A stretch of 64,000 nucleotides of DNA from Anabas testudineus (GCF_900324465.2 NC_046617.1:4491223-4555222); one strand, 5' to 3'. Shown: positions 23,771-37,070, counted from the first letter of the stretch. The notes: generated from the sequence alone by a model not told the origin. Numbers and translations are program-made.

Positions 23771-26757
23771 CTAACTGCTGGAGGAGGTGCTTGTCACTTT
23801 TCCTGAGGAATCAACTTCCTCCACGATGGTCACTACCCGGGTGGTCTTGGTGGTGGTGGTAGTGGATGTGGTGGTGCTGCTGCAGGAACACAGATAAAGA
23901 AGGAGAAATTCAGTTTTTTTGTTTTATAATTTAACACTTTCACTTGATTTCTTTTCCCTGGTCACATGATGAGAGTTAAATAGTTAAAATAATGTAGGCT
24001 CAATCTTATTCATGTTTCAAATATTCAGTTTGATGAGGTGAAGTATCAGAAGTATCAAAATAAAACTACCAATAGTATAATTTGTATGTAAAAGAGTTAA
24101 TGGTCATAACTTATAAAAGATAAGTGTTTGCATGCACCTCTCTGACTCTCCGTCCAGCAGCCTCCTGTACTCTGCGATCTCCAGCTCCAGTCTGGTCTTG
24201 ATGTCCAGCAGCATCTGATACTCTTGTCCCTGTCTCTCCAGGTCACCCTTCAGCTGCATCAGCTGCTCCTCCACAGCCACCACCTGCCTCTGGTAGCCTG
24301 CCAGCATGTTGGAATACCGGCACTTGGTGTCAGCCAGTGTGGCCTCCAAAGCGCCTTTCTGTTCATGAGAGACGATCAGAACAATAAATTAGTATAAAAC
24401 ACCAGTTTCAATAATCAGTAACAAGCAAACAATGTTAAGTTAAAAGGCGATTATTGCTGGATAATTATATTGTGACTGACAGCTTAAGAGACCTGATGAG
24501 CTTGGCAAGTAATTAAAGTAAGTAAAGAGATTTAGGTTTGGATTCACACCAGTGACTAAAAATACATGTATATATACTTTCAGTTGATAGACTAGTGGAC
24601 TAAATACTCCTTCTACTGTAGACATTTAATGAGTCTGTGTTTTCTCACCTCGCTTATCTGAGCCTGTAGGTTGATCTCCAGACTCTGAAGAGATCGTCTG
24701 ACCTCCCCGACCTCAGATTTGGATACTTGCAGGCTCTCTGTGCTCACAGCCACCTCTTTGTTCAGCTCCGCTGTCTGTGGAGAACAAGTATTAATACATT
24801 ATTGATCTGATATAAGGACTCCTACCTAAAAACATCTTATGAAGCAAAATATGACAAAAGATTATACTTGAAACTTCTGAGCACTGAATCCTACATTTAA
24901 AACATTGTGCTCTGGGCAGCAGTGAGATTCAGAGCAGGAAAAAGAGATTTGCGGTCTCACCTTAGTCTGGAACCAGGTCTCCAAGTCTTTGCGGTTCTTG
25001 GCAGCGACGTTCTCGTAATGTTCTCTGATTCCGGCCATGACTGTGGTCAGATCCTCCTGAGGAGCTGCGTCCACCTCCACGTTCACCTGACCTCCCATCT
25101 GAGTCCGCATAGTCAGCAGGTCCTGGAGGAAAACAAAGGTCATACCATCATGTCTGTGTCCTAACATTTAGCACATTCAGACATTTGTCAGATGCTTTTA
25201 TCTAAAGTGAATTACAAGGGAGATACAAAATATCTAAGTCAAGGAGTGCTATGATTTTTACTGTCCTCACCTCCTCATGGTTCTTCTTCAAATGGATCAA
25301 CTCTTCCCTCAGACCCTCCAACTGCATCTCCACGTCAGACCGGCTCAGAGTCAGGTCGTCCAGGACTCTCCTCAGCCCCATGATGTCAGCCTCCACAGAC
25401 TGATGCATGGCCAACTCATTCTCATACCTGAAAAATCACATAATAAGTATTTAAGTGATTAATCCAAATATTGAAGTGGTGCTCGCAAAAATACATAAAA
25501 TGTGATTATTGTAAGGTTCCTTCACTTAGATTGATATTACAGGGATTTCGGATCTGGACTCACTTGAGTTTGAAGTCATCTGAAGCCAGTTTGGCGTTGT
25601 CAATAGCAAGGATGAGGCTGGCGTTTCCCTGAGTAGCACCAATGATCTGAAGGGAGGAAGGAAGAGAAAAACTTTATGAATGATGCTAAAAAGTCAGCCT
25701 GATAAATAAATGAGTTAAATGACTGTATAGAGCTCTGCGATCACCAGTCGATTCCAAAAAGAAATAATCAAATAAAGCCTTTTCTTGTGTGTGTTTTACT
25801 GAATTGTTAGCATTTGTTAGCATTGTTGTATGTATGTTGTATGTTTAATCCAAAACAAATGTGAATTACCTTTAATTTATATATGTACTTATTTATATTT
25901 GTATGAAAATGTAGCTCTGGTGGCTTTTTGTGACAATTTACGGGCCTCACCTGTCCACACCTCCAAGCCAAGCCTCCCACCACCAGACTGGTTTCTCTAC
26001 TTTCACTTCTCTAATCTCTCAACCCTACTTATCTTGCCATCATCTGGTGCTGAAATGTGTTTTGCAATTGAAAGCCCATATTTACTTGAAACTGTCACTT
26101 CACTGTAGAGAAACATTTAAACATACACAGCTGTGCGTTTTAGCTTCAAAAATCTACAGGGGTGCTAAATTTACCTTATTTTTTAAATTCTTCTTTTTTA
26201 TTCAGGAAATGTTAATGTTTTTTCCAATATTCTGCTCTAAATGTCTGTGTAAATTGCTAAGGTAAAACAATACCTATGTTCAACCAAAATATTTGAAGGA
26301 CTATCTGCAAAGGCCTAATTCAGGGTAGGGACGTCCCCTGAGGTCTAAGTAAACTCACTAGACCTTAACGTCCTTTTTGTCTTTCTGTTCTCACCTGGTC
26401 CTGAAGGTCTTTGATGCGGACGTTGAAAGCAGCAAAGTCGTGACCCTCGGGTTTGGTCTTGCTCTCAAGGAACTGCCTGATCTTCAGCTCCAGGTCAGCA
26501 TTAGCCTTCTCCAGGGTGCGCACCTTCTGCAGGTAGGTAGCCAGGCGGTCGTTGAGGTTCTGCATGGTGGCCTTCTCGTTGGTAGAGACGTCAAGGGCCT
26601 CATTCAGGTTGAAGCCACCGCCAGCAGAGGAAGAGAAGGAGGCCTTGGAGACACGGACTCCAGAACCTCCGGCACCTCCGTACACACTACCAGCAGTCAT
26701 GCTGCCTACCCGGCGGGAAGAGGAGAAGGAGCTGCTGTAACTGGAGAAGGAAGACAT
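23771..26757 (-). CDS. Type I keratin C (7 coding exons, 406 aa)
   Basis: Acidic keratin. Exons in transcription order: 26757-26395, 25646-25564, 25427-25271, 25122-24961, 24774-24649, 24358-24138 (221 nt, unsplit), 23879-23771; total 1221 nt. The head is short (59 aa), Ser-rich and without Gly-loop tandem repeats ([10 protein letters not shown]). The rod starts at residue 60 with [13 protein letters not shown] and ends near 366 with EYRRLLDGE. The tail is Thr-rich followed by [14 protein letters not shown]. Head style, rod wording (KTKPEGHD) and promoter core tie it to keratin D, 8 kb upstream. The last acceptor is a tandem CAGCAG, so use of either AG would add or drop one Ser codon. Intron 1 (748 bp) holds nothing recognisable. 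Confidence 0.95.
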
Positions 26758-26831
26758 GGCTGCTGGTCGGCTGTTCGTCAGCTGATCGTTGGCTCTGAGA
26801 GGAGAGTGAAGAGCTGCTGGGATGATGGCTC

Positions 26832-26840
26832 CTTTTATGC
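26832..26840 (-). promoter_or_regulatory. TATA box of keratin C
   Basis: GCATAAAAG on the minus strand, about 75 bp upstream of the ATG. The core GCATAAAAGGAGC is identical in keratin D. CACCC-type boxes (CCACCCC and CCACCCCCT on the minus strand) lie just upstream at about 26855-26880, suiting KLF/Sp1 factors by inference. Confidence 0.8.
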
Positions 26841-27329
26841 CTCAAAATGAGGCTGGGTGGGGTGGCGTTGCAGGGGGTGGTTGCTAGTCGGCTTAAAATG
26901 CCAAACATGCTGGGGGTGTTGCAGCCTCGCCCTGGGGCCCAGAGAGCAAACAGATCTGAACTGAGAGGGTCAGGTCCAGCAGGCCTGGTGGGATTATACA
27001 ACAGAGACCATCCCAGAATTTTCACCTGTCCAACATCCTCAGGCCCCAAACTTGATGAACCAGTTGCGTCCGTCCCCAATAAATACCTTAAATACCTCAC
27101 AGAAATTAAAGAACCAAAGTTGTGTGAGAAGGATAATGGTGTATTTAATTATGTTTATTTTAGATTTAACAAAAACAAAAAACAAAACAAAAAAACCCCA
27201 AAAAACCAAAACAGGTTCACCCACAAGGTGGTAAGTTTAGCTCCCCAGCTGCCCCCTCATTTCCGCCCAGTCCATCAGTGAAACCAAACATGACAAACAA
27301 ACACGAGTAAGAAATCAGAAAAGAACTTC

Positions 27330-30300
27330 TCAGTCACTCACTCGTCTTTTTTTCTAGTATTTGAGCCCTAACACACTGATGTCTGGCTTTAATATCACAT
27401 TATTATATTATTATATATTACATCTTACATCTAAAGCTCTTACTGTTAATGAAACTATCACAGATCAGGAGTTTGATATACTCTGTTTAACAGAAACCTG
27501 GATTAAACAGGACGAGTATGTAGCTTTAAATGAAGCAACTCCTCCTGGATACAGCTACATTCACCAGCCTCGTCTGACTGGTAGAGGAGGAGGTGTCGCA
27601 GTTATTTATAATGATAAACTGACTATCGTACAAAAGCATGTACACAAATTTAAAGCTTTTGAATGTCTTTATAGTAACATAACAAGTATAGATACAAATA
27701 TAAAGTCTGCTCAGCCGATCCCGCTAATTATCATTTACAGACCCCCAGGGCCCTACTCTGAATTTCTTTGTGAATTTGCAGATTTCCTTTCTAACCTAGT
27801 TGTTTCTGTAGACAAAGCGTTAATTGCTGGAGATTTTAATATTCACTTTGAGAATCCAGAAGACCCTCTGAGAACAGCATTTATGTCCATATTGGACTCG
27901 CTAGGAGTAGATCAGTGTGTAGTAGGACCCACTCATAAAGCGGGTCACACCTTAGATTTAATAATATCATTCGGTTTAAGTATAAGAAATTTACTTATGC
28001 TCCCACTGTCTGAAGTTATCTCAGACCACTATCTTGTTTCAACTACAGTGTGTCATATTAACAATGTATACTCAGCGCCGCGCTATCGCATTAAACGTAC
28101 ATTTACATCAACTACCGCACAGAGCTTTATTAGTAATCTTCCAGAGTTATCAACTTTGATTGGATCACCGTCTGACACCACAGAACTAGACCAGGCGACT
28201 GAATATCTCGAGTCGTCATTACATTATACCTTAGATAAAGTAGCTCCAGTTAAAAGAAAAGTCATTAGAGATAAGAAACTTGCTCCTTGGTATAACGATG
28301 ACACGCGCGTCTTAAAACAGACTACTCGAAAGTTAGAACGTAAATGGCGCCAAACTAAACTGTTAGTATTCCAGATAGCGTGGAAGGAGAGCATCCTGAA
28401 CTATAAAAAAGCTCTTAGTGCAGCTAGATCAACGTATCTCTCCACTCTCATAGAAAACAACAAAAACAACCCTAGATTTTTATTTAATACAGTAGCCAAA
28501 TTAACTAGAAAGAAAACCACTGCAGATATCTCCACAACAACGTTGTGCAGTAGTGAGGACTTCATGAACTTTTTCAATAACAAAATTGTAAATATAAGGC
28601 AGAAAATTCAAGCTTTAAAACCAGACAATTTAGTTGACGCAGGTGACGAGCTAACCTCAGCAGATCAGTACCTAGATTACTTTACTCCTCTTGAAGAGAA
28701 TGAACTAATTTCACTCATCTCTTCTGCAAAATCTTCAACCTGTACATTAGACCCTATACCGACACACTTTCTAAAACAGATAGTGCCAGAAATAATAGAA
28801 CCCCTGCTGACAATCATAAATTCCTCACTCAGCTGTGGGTATGTCCCAAAGTGTTTTAAATTAGCAGTTATTAAACCGCTAATCAAGAAACCTGATCTCG
28901 ACCCTTGTCAGCTGTCAAATTACAGGCCGATATCAAACCTCCCCTTTATCTCAAAGATTCTCGAAAAGATAGTAGCTGGGCAGCTATCCTCGTATCTTCA
29001 TAGAAATAACATACATGAACTCTATCAGTCAGGATTTAGGCCTCATCACAGCACAGAGACGGCCCTTGTTAAAGTAGTAAATGACCTCCTATTGGCCTCT
29101 GATCAGGGTAGTGTCTCTATGCTTGTGCTACTCGATCTCAGTGCAGCTTTCGACACTATTGACCATAGCATTCTCCTTCACAGACTAGAAAATGTTGTTG
29201 GAATTAAGGGAACGGCCCTCTCCTGGCTTAGGTCCTATTTAACTGATCGTTATCAGTATGTAGATCTAAATGGCGATTACTCCACATGCTCTCCAGTGGA
29301 GTTTGGTGTTCCACAGGGTTCAGTTTTAGGCCCCCTGCTTTTTTCCCTCTACATGCTTCCTCTGGGCAACATTATCCGTAAACATGGTATTAACTTTCAT
29401 TGTTATGCTGACGACACACAGTTATATGTTTCATCAAAACCAGATGAGATCAAACTGCTTAATAAAGTTGAGCAATGTGTAAAGGATATACGAGACTGGA
29501 TGCTAATTAACTTCCTTCTGCTAAATCCTGATAAGACAGAAGTACTAGTTATAGGATCATCTGCAGCTAGAAGCAAGATGTTAGACCACACCGTAACTCT
29601 AGATGGCCTTTCCGTTACATCTAGTGCAACAGTCAAAGACCTTGGTGTAATTCTAGATTCCAGTCTTTCATTTGAAGCTCATGTAGATAATGTCACCAGG
29701 ACAGCTTTCTTTCACCTCAGAAATATTGCCAAGATAAGGAATATTTTGTCACTAAATGATGCAGAAAAATTAGTCCATGCTTTCATCACCTCTAGGTTGG
29801 ACTACTGTAATGCCTTACTGTCTGGCTGTTCAGCCAGGTGCATAAACAAGCTTCAGTTAGTTCAGAATGCAGCAGCGAGAGTCCTCACTCGAACCAGAAG
29901 ATACGATCACATCACGCCTATCTTATCTACACTTCATTGGCTCCCCGTGAAATTTCGCATTGATTTTAAAATACTACTTTTGACATTTAAAGCATTAAAT
30001 GGTCTTGCGCCGCATTATCTAAGTGAACTGCTAGTGTCTTATGATCCACCACGCCTACTTCGCTCAAAGGATGCTGGCTGCCTGTCAGTACCTCGTATCC
30101 TAAAAACTACAGCTGGGGGCAGAGCTTTTTCTTACAAAGCCCCAAAGTTATGGAATAGCCTTCCAAATAGCGTTCGGGACTCAGACACAGTCTCAGTGTT
30201 TAAGTCTAGGCTGAAAACCTACCTATTTAGTCAAGCATTTGAGTAAATAGATCTGGGAAGGACTCATGGACGTAGAGCTTTATGGTGAACTGGTATGTTT

Positions 30301-31136
30301 AGATGCTGTCTTCCCAACTCTCACTGATCACTCGGGTTTGTTGATGGTGAAGTGTTCGGTTGCTCTACATCCCAGTGCGCCCTCATGTCTGTGTTTTCTT
30401 CTGAACCCACCCTTTTAGTTAGGCTGTCATAGTTAGTCCTGCCGGAGTCCCTGCTGCACTACACTAAATATACATTCACCTCAAACTTTATCTGACTGTG
30501 AATACAACTAACTGCAATCTCTCCTCTTCTCTCTCTTTCCCTCTCCCTCTCTCTTTTCCCTCTTCCTGTCTCTCTGTCGAGCTACACGTCATTCCACCCT
30601 TTGCCCTCTGGACCTGTCTGACTCGTCCTGATGCCCAACTTCTGGCTGGAGATCTCGTCGCCTGGATCCACCGTTTGCCCTTTGGGATGCGTTTGGAGAC
30701 TGGATTGGTCACAAGCTACTATGATGTCGGTCCCGGCCTCGGCGGACGTCGGAAGCTGTTTCTTGGAGGTCTCGACTCAACGCTCGATAGTCAAGGAATG
30801 GAACTAGTCTGCCTGCAATAACTAACTGGACTCCATATTAACTTAAAATACTTTAACTGTTATACTGGACTGCTGCCTACACAGCATGTAATCACCCATA
30901 TGAGGATGGGTTCCCTGTTGAGTCTGGTTCCTCTCAAGGTTTCTTCCTGTTGCCTTCTCAGGGAGTTTTTCCTTGCCACTGTCGCCCTCGGCTTGCTCAT
31001 CAGGGACAATCACATTATTATGACTCATACACATACACTGTTCATGTACTGTTCTTTGGTTGTGTAAAGCTGCTTTGTGACAATGTCAATTGTAAAAAGC
31101 GCTCTACAAATAAAATTGAATTGAATTGAATTGAAT
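27330..31136 (+). mobile_element. L2-type LINE with intact ORF2 and full 3' UTR
   Basis: A non-LTR retrotransposon lying between keratins C and D, opposite in direction to them. It has one long ORF (endonuclease plus reverse transcriptase), then a ~900-bp 3' UTR. The 3' UTR ends in the text common to fish L2 elements (AAGCTGCTTTGTGACAATG, then GCGCTCTACAAATAAA) and a (TTGAA)n tail at about 31110-31136. The exact 5' edge is unclear. The ORF appears to lack only a short N-terminal piece of the endonuclease, so the copy may be slightly 5'-truncated. I did not find a convincing target-site duplication by eye. Confidence 0.88.
27379..30246 (+). CDS. L2-type LINE ORF2: AP endonuclease plus reverse transcriptase (~955 aa)
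   Basis: Encodes the enzyme that nicks target DNA and copies the element RNA at the nick. The N-terminal endonuclease shows LTETW (catalytic Glu), AGDFN and the C-terminal ISDHYLV (catalytic His). The reverse transcriptase begins near [13 protein letters not shown], with [23 protein letters not shown] (first Asp), [10 protein letters not shown] and CYADDTQLY (the catalytic pair). A C-terminal extension follows ([13 protein letters not shown]). There are no internal stops or frame breaks. 27379 is the first ATG in frame; the frame is also open from 27361. The N-terminus lacks the usual leading residues before [10 protein letters not shown], so full activity is doubtful. Confidence 0.87.
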   Translation: MSGFNITLLYYYILHLTSKALTVNETITDQEFDILCLTETWIKQDEYVALNEATPPGYSYIHQPRLTGRGGGVAVIYNDKLTIVQKHVHKFKAFECLYSNITSIDTNIKSAQPIPLIIIYRPPGPYSEFLCEFADFLSNLVVSVDKALIAGDFNIHFENPEDPLRTAFMSILDSLGVDQCVVGPTHKAGHTLDLIISFGLSIRNLLMLPLSEVISDHYLVSTTVCHINNVYSAPRYRIKRTFTSTTAQSFISNLPELSTLIGSPSDTTELDQATEYLESSLHYTLDKVAPVKRKVIRDKKLAPWYNDDTRVLKQTTRKLERKWRQTKLLVFQIAWKESILNYKKALSAARSTYLSTLIENNKNNPRFLFNTVAKLTRKKTTADISTTTLCSSEDFMNFFNNKIVNIRQKIQALKPDNLVDAGDELTSADQYLDYFTPLEENELISLISSAKSSTCTLDPIPTHFLKQIVPEIIEPLLTIINSSLSCGYVPKCFKLAVIKPLIKKPDLDPCQLSNYRPISNLPFISKILEKIVAGQLSSYLHRNNIHELYQSGFRPHHSTETALVKVVNDLLLASDQGSVSMLVLLDLSAAFDTIDHSILLHRLENVVGIKGTALSWLRSYLTDRYQYVDLNGDYSTCSPVEFGVPQGSVLGPLLFSLYMLPLGNIIRKHGINFHCYADDTQLYVSSKPDEIKLLNKVEQCVKDIRDWMLINFLLLNPDKTEVLVIGSSAARSKMLDHTVTLDGLSVTSSATVKDLGVILDSSLSFEAHVDNVTRTAFFHLRNIAKIRNILSLNDAEKLVHAFITSRLDYCNALLSGCSARCINKLQLVQNAAARVLTRTRRYDHITPILSTLHWLPVKFRIDFKILLLTFKALNGLAPHYLSELLVSYDPPRLLRSKDAGCLSVPRILKTTAGGRAFSYKAPKLWNSLPNSVRDSDTVSVFKSRLKTYLFSQAFE

Positions 31137-31139
31137 AAT

Positions 31140-34100
31140 ATTGAACAAGATACAATATATATTATAAATATATATACCCCCCCCCCCACCCCGCCACCCC
31201 TTTGTCACCCCCTGTACATTTTCTTATATCCACCACTGCTGCTTATAGATTAAACAATGATCTGTCTCCTCTTCAGCTTAATGGTGAAAACCAGAAGTTG
31301 TCCTTGACATGAATGTTTTTCGAAGACACATCGCTTTCACACTCTTGACAGCTCCTTCTCCGTTTGTTGAGAGAACTATATTCACATTATACTTTGGTGA
31401 CATAAAACAACAACGTGGAGGAATGCTTTGAGTTGTAAACCTTGAAAATGCAACACAGTCACTTGTCCATATAGTCGGCTACAAGCCAAGCAAACAATGT
31501 TCTCACACCCCTGCTGAAAAAACGCCGTTGATGTGTTGACTGAACCAACCACTTCATGCGTAAGCTTCATTTAACGAGTGGCCAGATTGACTGCATGACA
31601 GGGGGGCGGACAGGGTGACATTTCTAGTTGATTTGATGAGTGAACAGACTGGTTAAAGTGCTTCAGGCTGAATTTTCATTTCACTTTTATGTGGCTGGAA
31701 TGTAAAAGATCAATCAGACCTGAGCATCCTGATCAGCTGCTTTAGCAAAGGGTTAAAACAGTCATTATACTGATCTCAGCAGTAGTTTCAGGGATTGTCT
31801 GAATGAAGATGCAACACAACATCTCATTTCATCAACAGCAAACCTTTTCCTTTCTGAACATACTAATGCACATTTTCCCAAAACCAAAGTGATGTTAACA
31901 TTTCAGACACAGATTGAAATTCACAGACCAAAACGTGGATCATTTCAAGCAATTACAACAGTTATATTGCTACAGATTAAACCCACAAAGTAAAAATAAA
32001 TGATTTATTCAGTGACTTTGTTTTAAACTGGTATTTAATCACAGGGGTGTTGCTTTTAAACAGTGTAGTAGTATAGATTGTTTAATTGGTGTTTAATTGG
32101 GTTTCGTTTTATGTAATAATCAAACTGTTTTTGCTCCATCTGGTGGAAGTTAAAGGATAATGTGGCTCTTTTTGACCAGTGGTGGCGCTGTAGAGAGACC
32201 ATCACAGGCAGGGTCACACCAAATACAATAATGCACATGGGGTATGGTATAATGCAGTTAAAGTTAAAGTCAGAAATGCAACAACAAGAATAAGATAAGA
32301 TCAAAGTATCAATTCAAAGCCTCAGAGAGTTTAAAGGTTGGGTTTCACACATTTTAAAGTCCCAGAGCAGAAACAACAGGCAGGTTCCTGTGAGGTTCCT
32401 GAAACAGGTTTTTCTCACTGTACTCATCGCTCCTGTTCAACTAAGATCTACTGATACTGTGCTCTCATTGTCAGCTTTCTCCAAGAATAAACTGCAGGGT
32501 TTACCTGAAGCTAATGTGAGGCTCCAGCTGTAGACAAATCAGGTAGATAGTTACAACGCTTTAAGTACAGTACAAAATTCCTACTTCCACGGTTTTCCAT
32601 TTAGTTGCTGTAGTCTTTCATTTAACGTCCACTTGACGTCTGGATTCTGACTAAAACAATCTCATATCAACTTTAAGCTGATGGTACAGAGCCAGATTTC
32701 AACTCACACAATTCAATTATTTTTGTTATTATAACATAAAACCATCAAAGTCCAGGTTTCCACTTTGTTCATTCAATGTTTGGGTCAGCTGATACAGGAG
32801 GTGTTATCCTCTGTGTTAATTAATGTTTTGAGGTGTCCATACAACATTAAATAAAAGCTGAATTTCTAAAGTTTTTAGTTATGTATAATAAAATATTTGT
32901 AGTTATGAATCATGTGGTCTCAGGGTGTGACAGTTGTTGAATCATCTGTGATTAAATTAACCTCTTTGGTAAGTTTTCAAAAGTGGTGGAGAATTTGGGT
33001 ACGATTGAATGAATGATTTGGGTATGGGTTTGAGTACAATGCATGATCTTTTTGCGGAGAGCAAAGTTCTTTGTATTTAATCCTTTTGTTTTTGATTTGG
33101 ATCGAATTGTAAGTGTTACTCAGTTGTGCGTTTCAGGTTTAATGCGTTTGTATCTCTAACAGGGAGCCTGCCACAGTTGGATTTCTATCTTTCTGTGGGT
33201 TTCTGGGGGGAAACTGCAGAGCAGAGACTTTCTGGACCCACTGGTTTCTAACAGATAAGTGCTGTACGCCTCTCTTTGCAGGAGCCTGGTGGGCAGGGAT
33301 GGGTCTTCAGTGAGATCCACCAGTCCACCTGGTTTCTGCATTATAAAGGCTGGGGACATTCAGCTAGTCTCACTCTTCCTGACTTCTACTCTGTCTTGTT
33401 TGGTTGTTTGGTTTATCTTTGTGTTAGATTGTTGTTTTAATCGTGTAAAACCAAATATTTTTAGCTGCACATTGTGTCTATCAGTGACTATATGTAGCAC
33501 ATGTACAGTATTTATTTATGGGACCTTTTTAGTTACCAAAGCACAGATGAACTCTTTTTAGCCTCACTTCTATTCTTCTTCTGTACCCTGTGAGTCATTG
33601 CTTCAATTGGTTCATATGAGTTCTTGTGGCTTAAATGAATGACAATAAAGTTTTGAATTGGAATCTATAATTCATGAGTGGGTTCCCCCTCCTGTGTTCA
33701 GCTTTCAGCCAGGCTGCGACGACCTATCTTCCAGTACAGTATTTTACTGTAGGTCCTCTAACACAGAGCTGCTCTGCCAACAGAGCACTTTCAGTACTCA
33801 CACATATATTAAAATATGGACCAGCGTACTGGTGGAGGTGTGGTTTACTTTCTTAAGATCTTTTAAAAAGTTATCAAACACTCATTTATACAATGTCGTT
33901 TTTAATGAATTTGCAGACAAATAGATTCTAAACTATGTTTATTATTATTATTGTTATTATTATGTGTTTTGTAATGTAAAGCACTTTGAATTATGTTTCA
34001 TAGGAATTGTGCTCTATAAGAAAATGATTGATTGAAATGAACCTTTGACAGGTTTGTGTGCTCAGTTGTGAATACAATATGGTTTTGATCTGATCTTCTA

Positions 34101-34290
34101 CAGGTCACCTGCTACAGAGCAGCACAGGTTACCATGATGATTTACCTCACACCTCATTTCTACCCGTGTTTTCCAGTCCCATGTGTATTAAATATACTTA
34201 TTATATACATGCATAATCCATAATAATAAAAATAATAATGATAATAATGGATACTAGACAAGAATGGATACTGACACAAACACATATCTC
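31140..34290. other. Intergenic spacer between L2 LINE and keratin D
   Basis: No gene recognised. There is a poly-C patch near 31181-31199, AT-rich unique-looking DNA, and at 33840-34040 a short segment resembling a LINE 3' end. ORFs here are short and unconvincing. Confidence 0.55.
33840..34040 (+). mobile_element. Probable LINE 3'-end scrap
   Basis: The plus strand reads RSFKKLSNTHLYNVVFNE and a stop, then GTAAAGCACTTTGAAT and GTGCTCTATAAGAAAATG. This layout (C-terminal FKK.LKTHLF-like end, then an AAGCACTTTG / GTGCTATA tail) is common to LINE 3' ends in vertebrates. The assignment rests on short motifs. Confidence 0.4.
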
Positions 34291-34306
34291 AGTTCATCAG
34301 AAGTGT

Positions 34307-34312
34307 TTTATT
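34307..34312 (-). terminator. Poly(A) signal of keratin D
   Basis: AATAAA on the minus strand, about 50 nt after the stop of keratin D. Confidence 0.75.
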
Positions 34313-34360
34313 TGTGTGTTTCTGAGAACGGTTGCCAGCATGTTGACATGTGTTGTTGTC

Positions 34361-36999
34361 TCACTTAGACTCCTTAACTTCAGACCGGATCTCTTCACCA
34401 TCTACGATCTCTTTGGTGACAACCACCACTTTACGAGTTTTAGTGGAGGAAGTGGTGCCGCTGAAAAACACACGAACAAGGTTTATGTTATTTTTGATAC
34501 ATATGATCAGCAAGCTAATGAACATTATTATCAATGAATTTTATATTTGCCGGATGGCCCAGATCATGAAGTATACTGAATATGGATTTAAACAATCCCA
34601 GTATGATACCACTGTGATCTAGTCAACTCACAGTGATTGCTCTCCGTCGAGGAGCCTCCTGTACTGCTCAATCTCCATCTCCAGCCTGGTCTTGATGTCA
34701 AGCAGTGTCTTGTACTCGTGTCCCTGACGCTCCAGGTCAGCTCTCAGCTGAGCCAGCTGGCTTTCCAGAGCAGATACCTGTCTCTGGTAACCTGCCAGCA
34801 TGTTGGAGTATCTGTTCTGGGTGTCGGCGAGGGTTCCTTCCAGAGATGCTTTCTAAAGGAGAGAAGAAGTAGTGTGAGGAGATTTCAAAATTAAACAAAC
34901 AAAAAAGCAAAAGAAAATAAAAAATAGAAACTGGTTGAAACGCACCATGCTGAGCTGTGACTGTAGTTCAATCTCCAAACTCTGTAGAGAGCGTTTGACC
35001 TCTGTGACCTCGGAGCGTGATGATTGAAGAGACTCTGTGTTCACACTAACTTCCTTATTGAGCTCCTCAGTCTGTGGAACAACAACAAAAACAGTGAAAT
35101 AATCACATCTGACAGTTTAATCTACTCAGAATTGAATGTGTACTGTTTGCAGATGGCACTCCTTTTAGGTCACACACGTCTGTGTTTGTATTATCCTGCC
35201 CTTATCAAATTAAAGTATTATTATTATTGACATCAATTAATGGCGTTATTCCAGTACACCAGGATTTAGTTTATATTGCTCACCTTGCCCTGGAACCAGG
35301 TCTCCAACGCTTTGTTTTGTTTGGCTGCAACGTTCTCATAGTGTTCTCTGATTCCAGCCATGACGGTGGTCAGATCCTCCTGAGGAGCAGCGTCCACCTC
35401 CACGTTCACCTGACCTCCTACCTGAGTCCGCATTGCCAGCAGGTCCTGGAGAAATTATGACATAATTTTTAAGTAAATTTGTGGGTTTTGCACCAAATGT
35501 CATTAATAAAAATACCTAATCCTTAATTTAATTGACAAATGTCTCATATTGTAATTAGCTTGTAGCAGCTTCATGCTCACCTCCTCGTGATTCTTCTTAA
35601 GATGGATGAGTTCTTCCTTCAGAGACTCAATCTGCATCTCCAGATCGGATCTTGCCAGAGTCAGATCGTCCAGGACTTTCTTCAGCCCAGCAATGTCTGC
35701 CTCCACACTCTGGCGCATGGCCAGCTCGTTCTCATACCTGTGCAGCAGTAGGTATCACATCAGCAACAACCTCTAGTGGCCATGTGAAGAATCACTATTA
35801 AACATTAGAAATGAAATAGGACATTTGCTGGTTCTTTTATAACAGTAAGTGTTGCTTTCTTCTTTCTCTAACCTTAACCCACTACTGCACATTGTCTGAA
35901 TTACCAGTATTCAAATATTGGCCACACCAAAGAATAATTTAGGTGTGGAGCTTGAACAAATATTTAATATACTCACTTGACCCTGAAGTCATCAGCAGCC
36001 AGCTTGGCATTATCAATAGACAGGTAGAGAGAGCCATTGGTGCGGGTGGCATCGAAGATCTGAAAACAGAAGGAATATATGTTTAAACTGGGTGTGTTTA
36101 ATTGTATCTACTGTCTTGCATTAGACCAGAAGTTATAGGGACAAATTACCTCCTGCTTTGTAACTGAGTGAGTATAGAGAGACTGAATACAAAGTTTGTG
36201 AGGCAGTTACACATTTTTAAAAAGATAAGGTCATGCAAATAAAAGTCAAATTTCTCCTCATTGTTTTAGTCGGTTTCTGTTCTCGTGTGCACATCATGCA
36301 AAACCAGAGCCTAAGGCTGACTGCTGCAGTTTCAGGTGGCCTTTGTGTGTTTTGGGTGTGGCAGCACCTGCTTTCATCCTACAGGGAACAAGACACATAC
36401 TATCACCTGCTGCATTTTGTGTGGTACAAGATTTCTTTTACTTTGGATTTTTTAAATATATATATACTTTAAATTTGACGTTCAGACAAGAGCATCAATT
36501 TCAGGCAGCATTCTCATGTTGTTGCTTCTACAGGATCTCACATTTCTAGTCTTTCTTTGTGCCTCTCTTATAGTTTAGGATTTAGGAAACCTATGCTCAC
36601 CTGATCTTGCAGGTCACTGATGATGGCGTAGTGTGCAGAGTGGTCGTGGCCCTCTGGTTTGGTCTTGTTCTCCAGGAAATCTCTGATCTTCAGCTCTAGG
36701 TCGGCGTTGGCCTTCTCCAGTTTGCGCACTTTCTCCAGGTAGGAAGCCAGACGGTCGTTCAGGTTCTGCATGGCCGCCTTCTTGTTGTCCGAGACGTCAA
36801 CAGCATCAGCCAGGTTGAAGCCGCCTCCGGCAGAAGAACCTGCAGCAGACAAACCTGCAGCAGAAAACCCAGCACTAGCTGAGGAGAAGCTTCTTGGAGC
36901 AATCACACTGGACATGCGAACCCCACTGCCCCCGGCTCCAGCATGAACGCTGGGGGCCCTCCTGTAAGTGGAGAAGCTGGCAGAGCGAGAGTAGGACAT
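34361..36999 (-). CDS. Type I keratin D (7 coding exons, 415 aa)
   Basis: Acidic keratin. Exons in transcription order: 36999-36601, 36059-35977, 35737-35581, 35445-35284, 35071-34946, 34852-34632 (221 nt, unsplit), 34460-34361; total 1248 nt. The head (71 aa) opens [14 protein letters not shown] and carries Ala/Ser/Gly stretches. The rod starts at residue 72 with [13 protein letters not shown], where the usual Glu of NEK is Lys, and ends near 378 with QYRRLLDGE. The tail is [20 protein letters not shown], close to the tails of widely expressed epidermal type I keratins. Head style, KTKPEGHD in linker L1 and the promoter core mark it as the closest relative of keratin C within this array. Intron 1 (541 bp) and the other introns show nothing recognisable. 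Confidence 0.95.
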
Positions 37000-37062
37000 T
37001 GTGGAGGTGTTTGCCTGCTCTGAATGGAGAGGAGGAAATGTAGGAGAGGTTGAACTCAGCTC

Positions 37063-37070
37063 CTTTTATG
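37063..37070 (-). promoter_or_regulatory. TATA box of keratin D
   Basis: CATAAAAG on the minus strand, about 65 bp upstream of the ATG, within GCATAAAAGGAGC, the same 13-bp core as in keratin C. A GGGGGCC / CCCCCACC patch lies about 35 bp further upstream. Confidence 0.8.

Noticed and set aside
26377-26850. Plus-strand 157-codon ORF over exon 1 of keratin C
   Set aside because: Antisense shadow of a GC-rich keratin exon, and it crosses the keratin C splice site and promoter.
26847-27281. Plus-strand 144-codon ORF upstream of keratin C
   Set aside because: It overlaps the keratin C promoter, ends in Lys/Asn-rich text from A-runs, and resembles no family.
30498-30821. Plus-strand ORF after the L2 ORF2
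   Set aside because: It lies in the LINE 3' UTR, starts in a CT-rich tract and has no recognisable domain.
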